Assembly (NCBI GenBank): GCA_014138095.1
Contig: JACGXE010000007.1
Coordinates: 124,001-188,000 of the forward strand
Direction: 5' to 3'
From: Ochrobactrum sp. RH2CCR150
GTDB lineage: Bacteria; Pseudomonadota; Alphaproteobacteria; Rhizobiales; Rhizobiaceae
Length of the DNA stretch: 64,000 nt
Position 1 is the first letter of the stretch. Each line of letters starts with the position of its first letter. The position numbers were made by a program, and so were the translations under genes. The notes below the pieces were generated by a model. It did not search any database. It was not told the origin of the DNA and saw only the letters and a program-made list of their open reading frames with translations. Shown piece by piece: positions 46,704-54,881 of the stretch.

Positions 46704-47678
46704 TCAATTGGAAAAGAGTTCCAGCCCTCCCTTCAGCGCCGCACGACAATCAGAAACCATCCGCTCGATAAGCTCGCCGCAACTGGGGATATCATTGATC
46801 AACCCGATGGCCTGGCTTGCCCATATCAAACCGTCATCAATGGTCCCTGTCGAAAGTGCAGCTCGCCCCCGGCTTCCCGACACAAGTGGCTGAACATCCG
46901 AAAACTCCGCGCCTCCCGCGCGATTTTCGATAGTCACAACCTCATCAGAAACCGTGTTCTTCAGAACACGTCCGGTATTGCGGAAGGTGCGGAAAATAAG
47001 ATTGGTGTCACGTTCATTCGCGGAAAGCAGAGCTTGCTTGATGTTCTCGTGAATTGGCGCTTCTTTGGTTGCGCAAAAGCGCGTTCCCATGTTCACGCCC
47101 TCGGCACCAAGCATCAAGGCAGCGGCCATGCCCCGACCATCTCCAATGCCGCCTGAAGCAATCAATGGCACTCGAACCTGCCGCGCCGCAGCGGCGAAGA
47201 GTATCAAACCACCAATATCATCTTCACCGGGATGCCCGGCAGCCTCAAAACCATCAATTGATACGGCATCAACCCCTGCGCGTTCAGCAGAAAGCGCATG
47301 ACGCACCGCCGTGCACTTATGAACAACGATAGCGCCAGCGGATTTGATCTTGGCAATAAACTCTTTGGGGCTTCGTCCGGCGGTCTCAATGATCTTGACA
47401 CCTGCAGACAACGCTACATCGAGATACTCCTCGTAAGGAGGAGGCGATGTCGTTGGGAGGATGGTCAAGTTGACACCAAAAGGCTGATCCGTCATCTGGC
47501 GGCAGCGTTCAATCTCTAGCACCAGATCCTTTGGCGTCGGCTGGGTCAGCGCCGTCAGAATGCCAAGCCCACCGGCATTGGATACTGCCGACGCCAGTTC
47601 CGCTCTGCCTACCCACTGCATCCCTCCCTGGACGATTGGGTAACGCGTCTTCAGAAGCTCGGTAACGCGTGTCCTCAC
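46704..47678 (-). CDS. Nitronate monooxygenase / FMN-dependent oxidoreductase (2-nitropropane dioxygenase family)
   Basis: 324 residues from GTG 47678, placed 7 bases after the strong site AGGAGGGGA; the upstream TTG at 47720 lacks one. TIM-barrel FMN motifs: IVQGGMQWVGRAELASAVSNAGGLG, the GFEAAGHPGEDD loop, and phosphate-binding IASGGIGDGRGMAAALMLGA. Many genes annotated as nitronate monooxygenase are FMN enoyl or quinone reductases, so the reaction is open. It lies 104 bp ahead of the binding-protein gene on the same strand and may head the operon. Confidence 0.83.
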   Translation of the reverse strand: MRTRVTELLKTRYPIVQGGMQWVGRAELASAVSNAGGLGILTALTQPTPKDLVLEIERCRQMTDQPFGVNLTILPTTSPPPYEEYLDVALSAGVKIIETAGRSPKEFIAKIKSAGAIVVHKCTAVRHALSAERAGVDAVSIDGFEAAGHPGEDDIGGLILFAAAARQVRVPLIASGGIGDGRGMAAALMLGAEGVNMGTRFCATKEAPIHENIKQALLSANERDTNLIFRTFRNTGRVLKNTVSDEVVTIENRAGGAEFSDVQPLVSGSRGRAALSTGTIDDGLIWASQAIGLINDIPSCGELIERMVSDCRAALKGGLELFSN

Positions 47679-47748
47679 TTCTTCCCCTCCTACTGGAAAA
47701 CTTGTTGAGTAAATCTTCAAATTCTGAGACTGTAAGTCAATACAAATA

Positions 47749-47764
47749 TTGGCTGAACGTCCAA
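47749..47764. promoter_or_regulatory. Partial palindrome TTGGCTGAACGTCCAA, candidate operator
   Basis: TTGG/CCAA ends with partial inner symmetry, in the AT-rich 257-bp gap between the divergent flavin-enzyme and DMT-exporter genes. A direct ACTATAA repeat lies nearby at about 47802-47819. The TetR-type protein at 39063 is the candidate ligand. The gap contains no gene. Confidence 0.35.
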
Positions 47765-47935
47765 CTTTTTTTTAATTTATTGAAATCATTTAACTATAAT
47801 CGACTATAACGGCAAAATGGGGAAAACCGTGCAGATATCGACTTCATCCTTGAGGAACGGGTACAGCGCCTATCGGCGGCGCAATGGATCTATCTATGCC
47901 AATAGTCTCGACACCCCCGCCGGGAAGCTTCTGCC

Positions 47936-48784
47936 ATGACGTGGCATCGAATAGTCCCGGCAATTCTCATTTGCTTCAGCAGCTTGTCTTACATTTTGAA
48001 CGACGCAATGACAAAACTGCTGATAGACCGCTACCATGTATCCTCGATCATTCTGCTACGCAGTCTCATCGCGCTGCCTGTACTCTATCTGATCCATACT
48101 TGCACAACCAAACAAAAGAGCATCCGTACAAAACGAATAGATGTTCACGCATTGCGGGGCGTTATCGGCCTTACGGCAGCGTTTTTCTATATTCGCTCAC
48201 TGGAAAGCCTGACCGTTTCGGAAGCGACCGTCATCCTGTTTCTCTCACCCATAATGATCAGCTGCATTGCCTGGGGCGTCCTTAAGGAGAAAATTGGCCT
48301 CTCGACGTGGGCCGCCGTACTGCTTTGCTTTGGCGGGGTGGTGGTGGCTATTCAGCCGGGCACGACAGGATTCAAGCCCGCCATGCTATTTGTTGCGGCG
48401 GCAAGCCTCCTATACGCCATCAATGCGGTCTGCTCGCGCCATATTCCACCCGAAGATAATATCTGGTCGATCGCTTTTTATGGCGCGGGATTCTCGGCGC
48501 TTCTCATCATGCCCATCGCTCTTTGGCATTGGACGCCCGTTGCTCCTTCCGATGCCTTGTTTTTTTGCGCTGCCGCCTGCTTTTCCAGTCTCGCCCTCGG
48601 GCTTAGCGCAGTCGCCTATCGCATGGCGTCGCCTTCGTTTCTTGCCCCTTTCGCTTATTCCAGCCTGCCCTGGTCGATGGTCGTCACTTGGGTCGTCTGG
48701 CAAATCATCCCCAGCACAGAAGCGCTTATTGGCGCCACGATCATACTGGCAAGCACGACATTGACAGTCAGGCGCTCCAAATGA
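47936..48784 (+). CDS. EamA/DMT family transporter
   Basis: 282 residues, about ten hydrophobic helices in two EamA repeats (LSPIMISCIAWGVLKEKIG in the first, IPSTEALIGATIILAST in the second). This superfamily exports amino acids and metabolites. It diverges from the flavin-enzyme/PotD operon and precedes the third crotonase by 41 bp. It may discharge a by-product of the pathway. Confidence 0.88.
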   Translation: MTWHRIVPAILICFSSLSYILNDAMTKLLIDRYHVSSIILLRSLIALPVLYLIHTCTTKQKSIRTKRIDVHALRGVIGLTAAFFYIRSLESLTVSEATVILFLSPIMISCIAWGVLKEKIGLSTWAAVLLCFGGVVVAIQPGTTGFKPAMLFVAAASLLYAINAVCSRHIPPEDNIWSIAFYGAGFSALLIMPIALWHWTPVAPSDALFFCAAACFSSLALGLSAVAYRMASPSFLAPFAYSSLPWSMVVTWVVWQIIPSTEALIGATIILASTTLTVRRSK

Positions 48785-48825
48785 TCCGTCCCCCAAACTA
48801 TCCTTGAAATGAGAGAAAAATAAAC

Positions 48826-49608
48826 ATGAACCCAGTCCTGCTTGATATGGACGCCGATACCGGTGTCGCATCAATAATCTTCAATCGCCCCGATAAGCTA
48901 AACGCGCTCAATGAGCCAATGGCAGCGGCGTTTAGAGATGTCGTCGACGTAGCTCTTGCTACAAGGGGTCTGCGTTGCATAGTGCTTCGTGGCGCCGGGC
49001 GAGCCTTTGTCGCTGGCGGCGACATTGCAGCTTTTGCCGATGATCCAGACAAGGCTGATCTGGCATTGAAAGCACTTCTGCGCCATATGCATCCGGCAAT
49101 TCTGGCTCTACAGGCTTGCCCGGTTCCAGTCATCGCGGCGGTTCAGGGCCCGGCGGCAGGCGCGGGCCTCAGTCTGGTTCTCGGCTGCGATTACGTCATA
49201 TCCAATACAACTGCCCAGTTCGTTCTAGCCTATGACAAGCTGGCGACTGTACCAGACTGCGGCGGCACGTGGTTTTTGAAGAACAGGTTGGGGCGACAGG
49301 CGGCGTTCGCTTTTATGCTACGTGGACAGAAACTCACTGCTGCACAAGCCCATGAGCTGGGCTTCGTCAACGAAGTGGTCAGCGATGATAAGTTTACGGC
49401 AAGAGTGAACGAATTGGTGGCCCAGATTGCCTGTGGCCCAACCTATGCTTTTGGCCTGTTCAAGCAGCTTATGAGGAATGACCTGTCTTTATCAGACCAA
49501 CTGGAAGCGGAACAGGCAGCCTTCATAGAAGCAACTGATACGCAAGATTTCCGCGATGCTGTCAGGAATTTTCTCGATAAGAAACCTACCCGCTATACGG
49601 GCCGATAG
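48826..49608 (+). CDS. Enoyl-CoA hydratase/isomerase, isomerase-type active site
   Basis: 260 residues. Crotonase fold (GAGRAFVAGGDIAAFA, GAGLSLVLGCDYVIS). The usual catalytic glutamates are Ser and Tyr here, and the motif VPDCGGTWFLKN carries the aspartate of PaaG-type isomerases. It thus resembles the enzyme at 40972 rather than the canonical hydratase at 41805. It is the third crotonase of the island and ends 5 bp before the convergent PucR gene. Confidence 0.87.
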   Translation: MNPVLLDMDADTGVASIIFNRPDKLNALNEPMAAAFRDVVDVALATRGLRCIVLRGAGRAFVAGGDIAAFADDPDKADLALKALLRHMHPAILALQACPVPVIAAVQGPAAGAGLSLVLGCDYVISNTTAQFVLAYDKLATVPDCGGTWFLKNRLGRQAAFAFMLRGQKLTAAQAHELGFVNEVVSDDKFTARVNELVAQIACGPTYAFGLFKQLMRNDLSLSDQLEAEQAAFIEATDTQDFRDAVRNFLDKKPTRYTGR

Positions 49609-49613
49609 CTCGG

Positions 49614-51122
49614 TCAGGGTTTCGTCGCGCGCAATTGCGGAAGTCCCAAAATCTCCGCAGCCTGGAGTGCCAGCCACATGGCTGTCACGTCTGCGGTATT
49701 GCTGAGCGAGCGTCCGGTCAGTTCCTCGATGCGGCGAACGCGATAGACCAAGCTCGCCTTATGAATGTGCAATTTCTCAGCCGAAGCCTGCCACGACCGG
49801 TTCTGTTCGAGAAAAATCTTCAGTGTGAGCAGCAATGAAGCCCGCGACTCTTCATCATGATCTGCGAGACGCCCCAGAACGTGACGAAAGGTCTGCATCG
49901 CTTCATCCAAATTCTGCGGAAGCCAAGGCAGTCTGTCCGCGACTTCCGAATAGAACACCGCAGGCCGGTTCGAATTTGCATGCGCGAGGGCAAGACGCGC
50001 TTCACGAAGCGCATCTTCGAGGCGATCACAGTTCCCAATCGGATTGCTGACCCCCAGTTCCGTTTCAAGAATGGTGGCGATTTGTGGCGCAGAACCGCGT
50101 TGCATCATTAATACCAGCTCTTCGCCCAATGGATAGGGCAGCACTGCCGCATCGACCCTCTCAAAAAGTGAGGCCAATTCGACGAACTGCAATGCACCCC
50201 GTCTTGCAACTACGAGATGCGCCAGATCAAGCTGAAGCCCAAATTGCTCGACCCGCTTGCTCGCCTGATGACGAGAAAGGCGCAATTGAAACAGTTCTTC
50301 CATGAGTTCCGCGCCGGACCGGAGACTGCGCTCGCATTCCACGTGCAAGCGCTCCAGTGCGATGCCAAGCACTGCCGCCATATAGTTCAGCAGGCTGTAA
50401 TCGACATAATCGTGACCGTTACGATGCGCCAGCAAGACACATCGCCTTCGCGACGGTATTGAAATGGCAAGGGTTTCACCACCTTCTGTTGCATGTCTGC
50501 GGACCACCGGCTGGGTATTTGTGGTGTCTGGCTTTTGCTGAACCAGAAACTCACGAAGTTTTTCAGACAGGGCTCCCTGTTTCGGTAGCCACAATTCGTG
50601 TGTTTGCGGGTCCCACAAGGATAGTTCCGCACGAACGTCTCTCCCCAGCCGCTGCAGAAGCTCTTCGAGGCCCAACCCTTCGATGGCCATTCGAGCACTG
50701 ACACACACCCGCGCTATCGCATTGCGACGCTCAAACTCCTCAACGCGGGCAGCATCGATCACAGCTCTGGTGACAGACGAAAACGGCACACCATAATGGG
50801 TAAATAGCAATGGAAAGCCCAGACGTGTCGCCGTTTCCTTAAGGGCGTCGAGATTAGTCGGAGCCTGCATATCCTCGCCAATCATCATACCGGCGAGGCT
50901 CGCTTCCGAAAGCGCCTCTATATATCTGACCTGTGCATCAGGATCGGAAGGAACGCCCATGCCAGTGGTCATCAGCAGATCGCCATCACCCAACCATTCG
51001 GTAGGGTCGGACAATTCACAGACATGGGCCCAGCGGACGAGGCGGTCCAAACCCTGTTCACCACTGACCGCGCGCGTGCGCAGTTCCGGCATACTGATAA
51101 TATCTGCTATCCGCAAAGGCAT
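49614..51122 (-). CDS. PucR family transcriptional regulator
   Basis: 502 residues. The N-terminal PucR domain covers about 1-125 (ADIISMPELRTRAVSGEQGL, DLLMTTGMGVP). A GGDEF-like/CdaR central region follows. The C-terminal HTH_30 at about 430-490 reads SWQASAEKLHIHKASLVYRVRR. PucR regulators activate purine, allantoin, GABA and hydantoin-type catabolism. It lies 62 bp after the cupin gene on the same strand, so it probably belongs to and controls the hyuA-hyuB-oxidase-cupin set. Confidence 0.88.
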   Translation of the reverse strand: MPLRIADIISMPELRTRAVSGEQGLDRLVRWAHVCELSDPTEWLGDGDLLMTTGMGVPSDPDAQVRYIEALSEASLAGMMIGEDMQAPTNLDALKETATRLGFPLLFTHYGVPFSSVTRAVIDAARVEEFERRNAIARVCVSARMAIEGLGLEELLQRLGRDVRAELSLWDPQTHELWLPKQGALSEKLREFLVQQKPDTTNTQPVVRRHATEGGETLAISIPSRRRCVLLAHRNGHDYVDYSLLNYMAAVLGIALERLHVECERSLRSGAELMEELFQLRLSRHQASKRVEQFGLQLDLAHLVVARRGALQFVELASLFERVDAAVLPYPLGEELVLMMQRGSAPQIATILETELGVSNPIGNCDRLEDALREARLALAHANSNRPAVFYSEVADRLPWLPQNLDEAMQTFRHVLGRLADHDEESRASLLLTLKIFLEQNRSWQASAEKLHIHKASLVYRVRRIEELTGRSLSNTADVTAMWLALQAAEILGLPQLRATKP

Positions 51123-51184
51123 GGGTCAACTCGACTGATGTACTGTTCCAGTGAATTGTATTTCTGAAACAATTTTAACGCCAG

Positions 51185-51559
51185 TTATGGTTTGCCGCCT
51201 TTCGGCCCAATACACTCTCCTAGCCGAAAATAACATAGGCTTTGCGCACTCTGCCGGATGTCCCACTCGCCTTGCGTGTTGGCGGCAAAATAGATGGTAT
51301 CGCCAGCGCGAAACTCTACTGTTGTGCCGTCATCACCGCGAAAGCAACCAGACCCTTCGATGAAATAGCTAAACTCGGCCTGCACGACACCACGGCGAAA
51401 ACATCCCGGCGTACATTCCCATATCCCGGAATTGCCCTCCGGGATTTGCACGGCACCAGCCGTTCGCACCTGCGCGACCGTGGCACTCGTCGGCGCCCCA
51501 ACGGGCGTGTAAGCACTAAAGGCGCTGTCATCGTCAATGCGCATTAAAACTGGCGACAT
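51185..51559 (-). CDS. Cupin domain protein (DUF861/EutQ-like)
   Basis: 124 residues from ATG 51559 (GAGGAG upstream). Single cupin barrel: GIWECTPGCFRRGVVQAEFSYF, then FIEGSGCFRGDDGTTVEFRAGDTIYF, and the final strand W-x-x-R. Proteins of this group often accompany amino-acid or polyamine oxidases and ureidoglycolate-type enzymes, but few have known activities. It follows the FAD oxidase by 10 bp. Function unassigned. Confidence 0.82.
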   Translation of the reverse strand: MSPVLMRIDDDSAFSAYTPVGAPTSATVAQVRTAGAVQIPEGNSGIWECTPGCFRRGVVQAEFSYFIEGSGCFRGDDGTTVEFRAGDTIYFAANTQGEWDIRQSAQSLCYFRLGECIGPKGGKP

Positions 51560-51569
51560 CGCAATCTCC

Positions 51570-52973
51570 TCACGATTTGTCTTCAAGGCCTGAAGGGGCA
51601 AGTCCCGCCAGAACCTTATCTATTAGAGCTGGCTTGACACCGCGCATCTCGGCCCGCTCTTTGCGAATAACAGCGTTTCGCACCAGATTTCCGCCGAGAT
51701 ATCGCAACGGCTCAGGCGGAAACGCCCTGCACTGGCGGCCAACTAAGGATGAGCGGCTCCATTCGTCATCACGACCAAGCGCCAAACTTGCAAGGATGCG
51801 TCCGCCCATCCGGCTTGGTCCAACGCCATTACCGCTCCAGCCTATGCCGTAATAAATGTTTCGGTGCCCCTTCAGGGAACCGAAAACGGGCAGGCTGTCA
51901 TACGTGCGGTCAATCGGTCCAGACCAGCTATGACTGACAGCGCGGCCAGCCAAAATGGGGTAAGTCGAGAGCAAATCCGCTTTGGTGAGATCTATGCTGT
52001 TCTGGTCTTCACTGAAGACACCTTTGATCTGCGCGCCAAACGAGATCGCGCCTGTCCCCTTACCAAAAGCGATGCGCCCATCCCGCGTGGTGCGATAATA
52101 ATCGACCATCAGCTGCGAATCCGTGATCGATTCACCCCCGACCCAGCCGATTTCTTCAAGATCGGTCCCGAGCGGCGGTGTCACCACAATCGCGCTGTTG
52201 ACCGGGGTAATGAGCCGGGCAAGTTCGGGTATGGCCGCAGACCAGGCATTGGTCGCCAGCACTATCTTTTCGGCGGACACCACACCGCGGTCGGTTTTCA
52301 GTTGAAGGCGCGAAACTGCATCGATCTGATGAACGGGCGATTTCTCGTGTATAATGACGCCAAGTTCCATCGCAACGCGGCGCATGCCCCGCACCAGCGC
52401 TGCGGGCTGTACAGTCGCATTGGACGCCTCAAAAACACCGGACAGATGCTTTGTCGAACCAGTGCGTCGTTTGATTTCATCGTTCGAGAGACGTTCAAAG
52501 GGCCTAACGCCCAATCGTTCGCAGGCCTCAAGGGTTCCATTCCATGAATCGACATGGGCAGGCGTTGTCGCGGTCCAGAGCCACCCCTTCTGCACAAAAT
52601 GTGCGTCGATGTTGTGGGTCTGGCAAAATTCATCAAGTTCGTAGATCGCCGTCTCCGAGCTTTGCGCCAGAAACAGCGCTTCCTGTTCACTGCAGAACGA
52701 CCTTAGTGTGCCAATCTTCGGCCACCACGACATGACAAAGCCGCCGTTTCTCCCCGATGCGCCACCGCCGCACACATCCGCTTCAAGAACGACAACACGA
52801 CAATCGGGCTCGTGCTGCTTTATGGTAATTGCAGTCCACAGACCGACGAAGCCCCCGCCGACAATCGCGATATCAGCCCGCTCATTTCCTTCCAGCGGCT
52901 CGCAAGGAGCGAACGGCTCAATGGATTCCTGCCAGTAGCTTCGTTTAAGCGGTTTTGAGAACCGGAATTTCAT
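51570..52973 (-). CDS. FAD-dependent amino-acid/amine oxidase (DAO family, PuuB-like)
   Basis: 467 residues from ATG 52973 (GAAGGTAGAA upstream). The N-terminal Rossmann motif is IAIVGGGFVGLWTA, followed by VVVLEADVCGGGASGRNGGF, which positions FAD as in DadA and gamma-glutamylputrescine oxidase. The C-terminal FAD contact is IGWSGNGVGPSRMGGRI. It should oxidise a secondary or primary amine to an imine with release of H2O2 or transfer to a carrier. With hyuAB upstream, an N-substituted amino acid from a hydantoin-like ring is a plausible substrate. Confidence 0.85.
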   Translation of the reverse strand: MKFRFSKPLKRSYWQESIEPFAPCEPLEGNERADIAIVGGGFVGLWTAITIKQHEPDCRVVVLEADVCGGGASGRNGGFVMSWWPKIGTLRSFCSEQEALFLAQSSETAIYELDEFCQTHNIDAHFVQKGWLWTATTPAHVDSWNGTLEACERLGVRPFERLSNDEIKRRTGSTKHLSGVFEASNATVQPAALVRGMRRVAMELGVIIHEKSPVHQIDAVSRLQLKTDRGVVSAEKIVLATNAWSAAIPELARLITPVNSAIVVTPPLGTDLEEIGWVGGESITDSQLMVDYYRTTRDGRIAFGKGTGAISFGAQIKGVFSEDQNSIDLTKADLLSTYPILAGRAVSHSWSGPIDRTYDSLPVFGSLKGHRNIYYGIGWSGNGVGPSRMGGRILASLALGRDDEWSRSSLVGRQCRAFPPEPLRYLGGNLVRNAVIRKERAEMRGVKPALIDKVLAGLAPSGLEDKS

Positions 52974-52989
52974 AATGATTTCTACCTTC

Positions 52990-53091
52990 TCACTCAGATC
53001 CGGCCTGGAGGATGGTCTCGGCGATGTCTTCCCCACTGCGCGGCACCGCATTGATGCCGCGCATGCTAATCGTCGGGTTTAGACTGAACGC
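52990..53091 (-). other. In-frame extension after the hyuB amber stop (possible readthrough or remnant)
   Basis: The TAG that ends hyuB is followed in the same frame by 33 sense codons (reading SLNPTISMRGINAVPRSGED and on) before TGA at 52990. It contains an ATG at 53064 but no ribosome site. It may be a former C-terminus, a leader peptide ahead of the oxidase gene, or chance. Confidence 0.25.
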
Positions 53092-54867
53092 CTAGCCTCT
53101 CAGTGCAAGCGTAGCAGCTTCATCAAGCTTCAACGTTTTTGGATCTACGACCACGCCATAAAGATCTTTGGCCGCTTCCACAGTGATATACTCGTCGAGC
53201 ACATCTTCCAGCACATCATGGATGGAGCGCGTCTTGGGGTTGCCCCACCCGCCACCGCCGGTGCTTTCGAACATAAATGTCTCACCAGCTGCAAACTTGT
53301 GCGAGGCCAGCAGAGGATTGTGCCACACGCCTTCGCCATCAATGCCGCCGATTACGGCCGCTGAACCATCCGCTCCGATATGGCTTGCACGTTGCACCAC
53401 GCTTGGAAGACCACCAGCCGCGCCGGGGCTTCCGGCCAAAGTGCGCGATGTTTCCATGCCCAGTTCACCGCCGCCAAAGAAGCGCACCTTGAACCGGGCA
53501 CCCAATCCGCCGCGGTACTGACCGGCACCAGCTGAATCGCTTCTCAGTTCGAAGGCCTCATAGGCGATCGGGAAAAACAGTTCAGCCGTTTCGGCAGCCA
53601 TGTTCATGCAGTTGCCGAGCGGATCCATGGTGACATTCATACCGTCGGAGAAAGGCGTTCCTCCCCAGCCGCCGGCTGGAAGATCGGAAAACACGTCCGT
53701 CTTGCCCTGACCATCTGTGCAGCTTGCAACGAACCAGTTCGCGTCGGAACAGGTTGACCCCGTAACCCGTTCTGGAATGGCTTTTGCCAAGGCTTGCCAG
53801 ATCGCACTGGTAATCTTGGAGGCCGTCAAAGTCGTACAACCAATGGTAGGCGCTGGCCATTTGGCATTCAGCCAGCAACCCTCGGGAAGCACGACTTCAA
53901 TCGGGTTAAACAGGCCCTGATTTTGCGGAGCATCCGGCGCCAAGAAGAACTGCAGTGAATAAAGCGCCGCAGACATTGTATTGGCACGCGGTGAATTAAT
54001 CGCACCCTGGCAGATCGGGTCGGTTCCTGTGAAGTCGACCTTGATCGACGTATCGCCGATCTCCAGCTTGACCTTAACCTTCACGCGCTGCTGGCTAATG
54101 CCATCCGTGTCGGCATAGTCTTCCGCCTCATAGATACCATTGGGAATCGTGCGAATGCTCTCACGAACCATCCTTTCGGTGTAAGCCTGAATTTTCTTCA
54201 TGGCTTTTTGGACGATTTCAACACCATAGCGATCACAGGCGCGCTGCAACTCCTGTTCAGCCGCAAGCAGTGCACCAAGATGCGCCTGAATATCTCCCTT
54301 GATGAAGTGCGGCGTGCGCGTATTATTCAGGATGATGGCAATCAGGTCGTCGTTCAGTTTACCCTGCGAATAGATTTTCAGCGGCGGCAGACGCAGACCT
54401 TCGGCAGCGATATGGGTGCTGAAGGACTGACCGCCAGCGCCGCCACCGCCCAGATCCATCCAATGTCCTCGACTGACCCCATAACCGATCAGCTGCTTTT
54501 TGTAGAAGATCGGCTTGGTAAACGTGATGTCATTGATATGGGTTCCACCACGATACGGATCGTTCAGGACCAGCACATCGCCTTCGAGAACATTCTCCTT
54601 GCCGATACTGTTGACGGCTTCTTCCGCGCTGAACTTCATCGCTGCAAGATGCACCGGGCAGTTTGCAGCTTGACTCAACAATTGCAGGTCGGCGTCGTAG
54701 ATTGCGTTGGAGAAATCTAGCATATCCGCCAGAATTGGCGAGAAAGATGAGCGCTGTAGTACAGTCGCCATACGATCGCTGGCAAACTCGAAAATGCTGC
54801 GCATGACTTCAAAGGTGATCGGATCGATATCGTTATCGATATCATGTTGAGTGGTTTGGCTATCCAT
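53092..54867 (-). CDS. hyuB: Hydantoinase B/oxoprolinase family protein, subunit B (second locus)
   Basis: 591 residues from ATG 54867 (GGGAGGAG upstream). Family landmarks: DPITFEVMRSIFEFASDRM, EGDVLVLNDPYRGGTHIND, GGGGAGGQSFSTHI, and near the C-terminus GAGQYRGGLGARFKV and STGGGGWGNP. It follows hyuA by 14 bp. It is clearly divergent from the copy at 6890 (different motif spelling and 46 residues longer), so the two loci are paralogues with different substrates rather than a recent duplication. Confidence 0.9.
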   Translation of the reverse strand: MDSQTTQHDIDNDIDPITFEVMRSIFEFASDRMATVLQRSSFSPILADMLDFSNAIYDADLQLLSQAANCPVHLAAMKFSAEEAVNSIGKENVLEGDVLVLNDPYRGGTHINDITFTKPIFYKKQLIGYGVSRGHWMDLGGGGAGGQSFSTHIAAEGLRLPPLKIYSQGKLNDDLIAIILNNTRTPHFIKGDIQAHLGALLAAEQELQRACDRYGVEIVQKAMKKIQAYTERMVRESIRTIPNGIYEAEDYADTDGISQQRVKVKVKLEIGDTSIKVDFTGTDPICQGAINSPRANTMSAALYSLQFFLAPDAPQNQGLFNPIEVVLPEGCWLNAKWPAPTIGCTTLTASKITSAIWQALAKAIPERVTGSTCSDANWFVASCTDGQGKTDVFSDLPAGGWGGTPFSDGMNVTMDPLGNCMNMAAETAELFFPIAYEAFELRSDSAGAGQYRGGLGARFKVRFFGGGELGMETSRTLAGSPGAAGGLPSVVQRASHIGADGSAAVIGGIDGEGVWHNPLLASHKFAAGETFMFESTGGGGWGNPKTRSIHDVLEDVLDEYITVEAAKDLYGVVVDPKTLKLDEAATLALRG

Positions 54868-54881
54868 CACTATCTCCTCCC

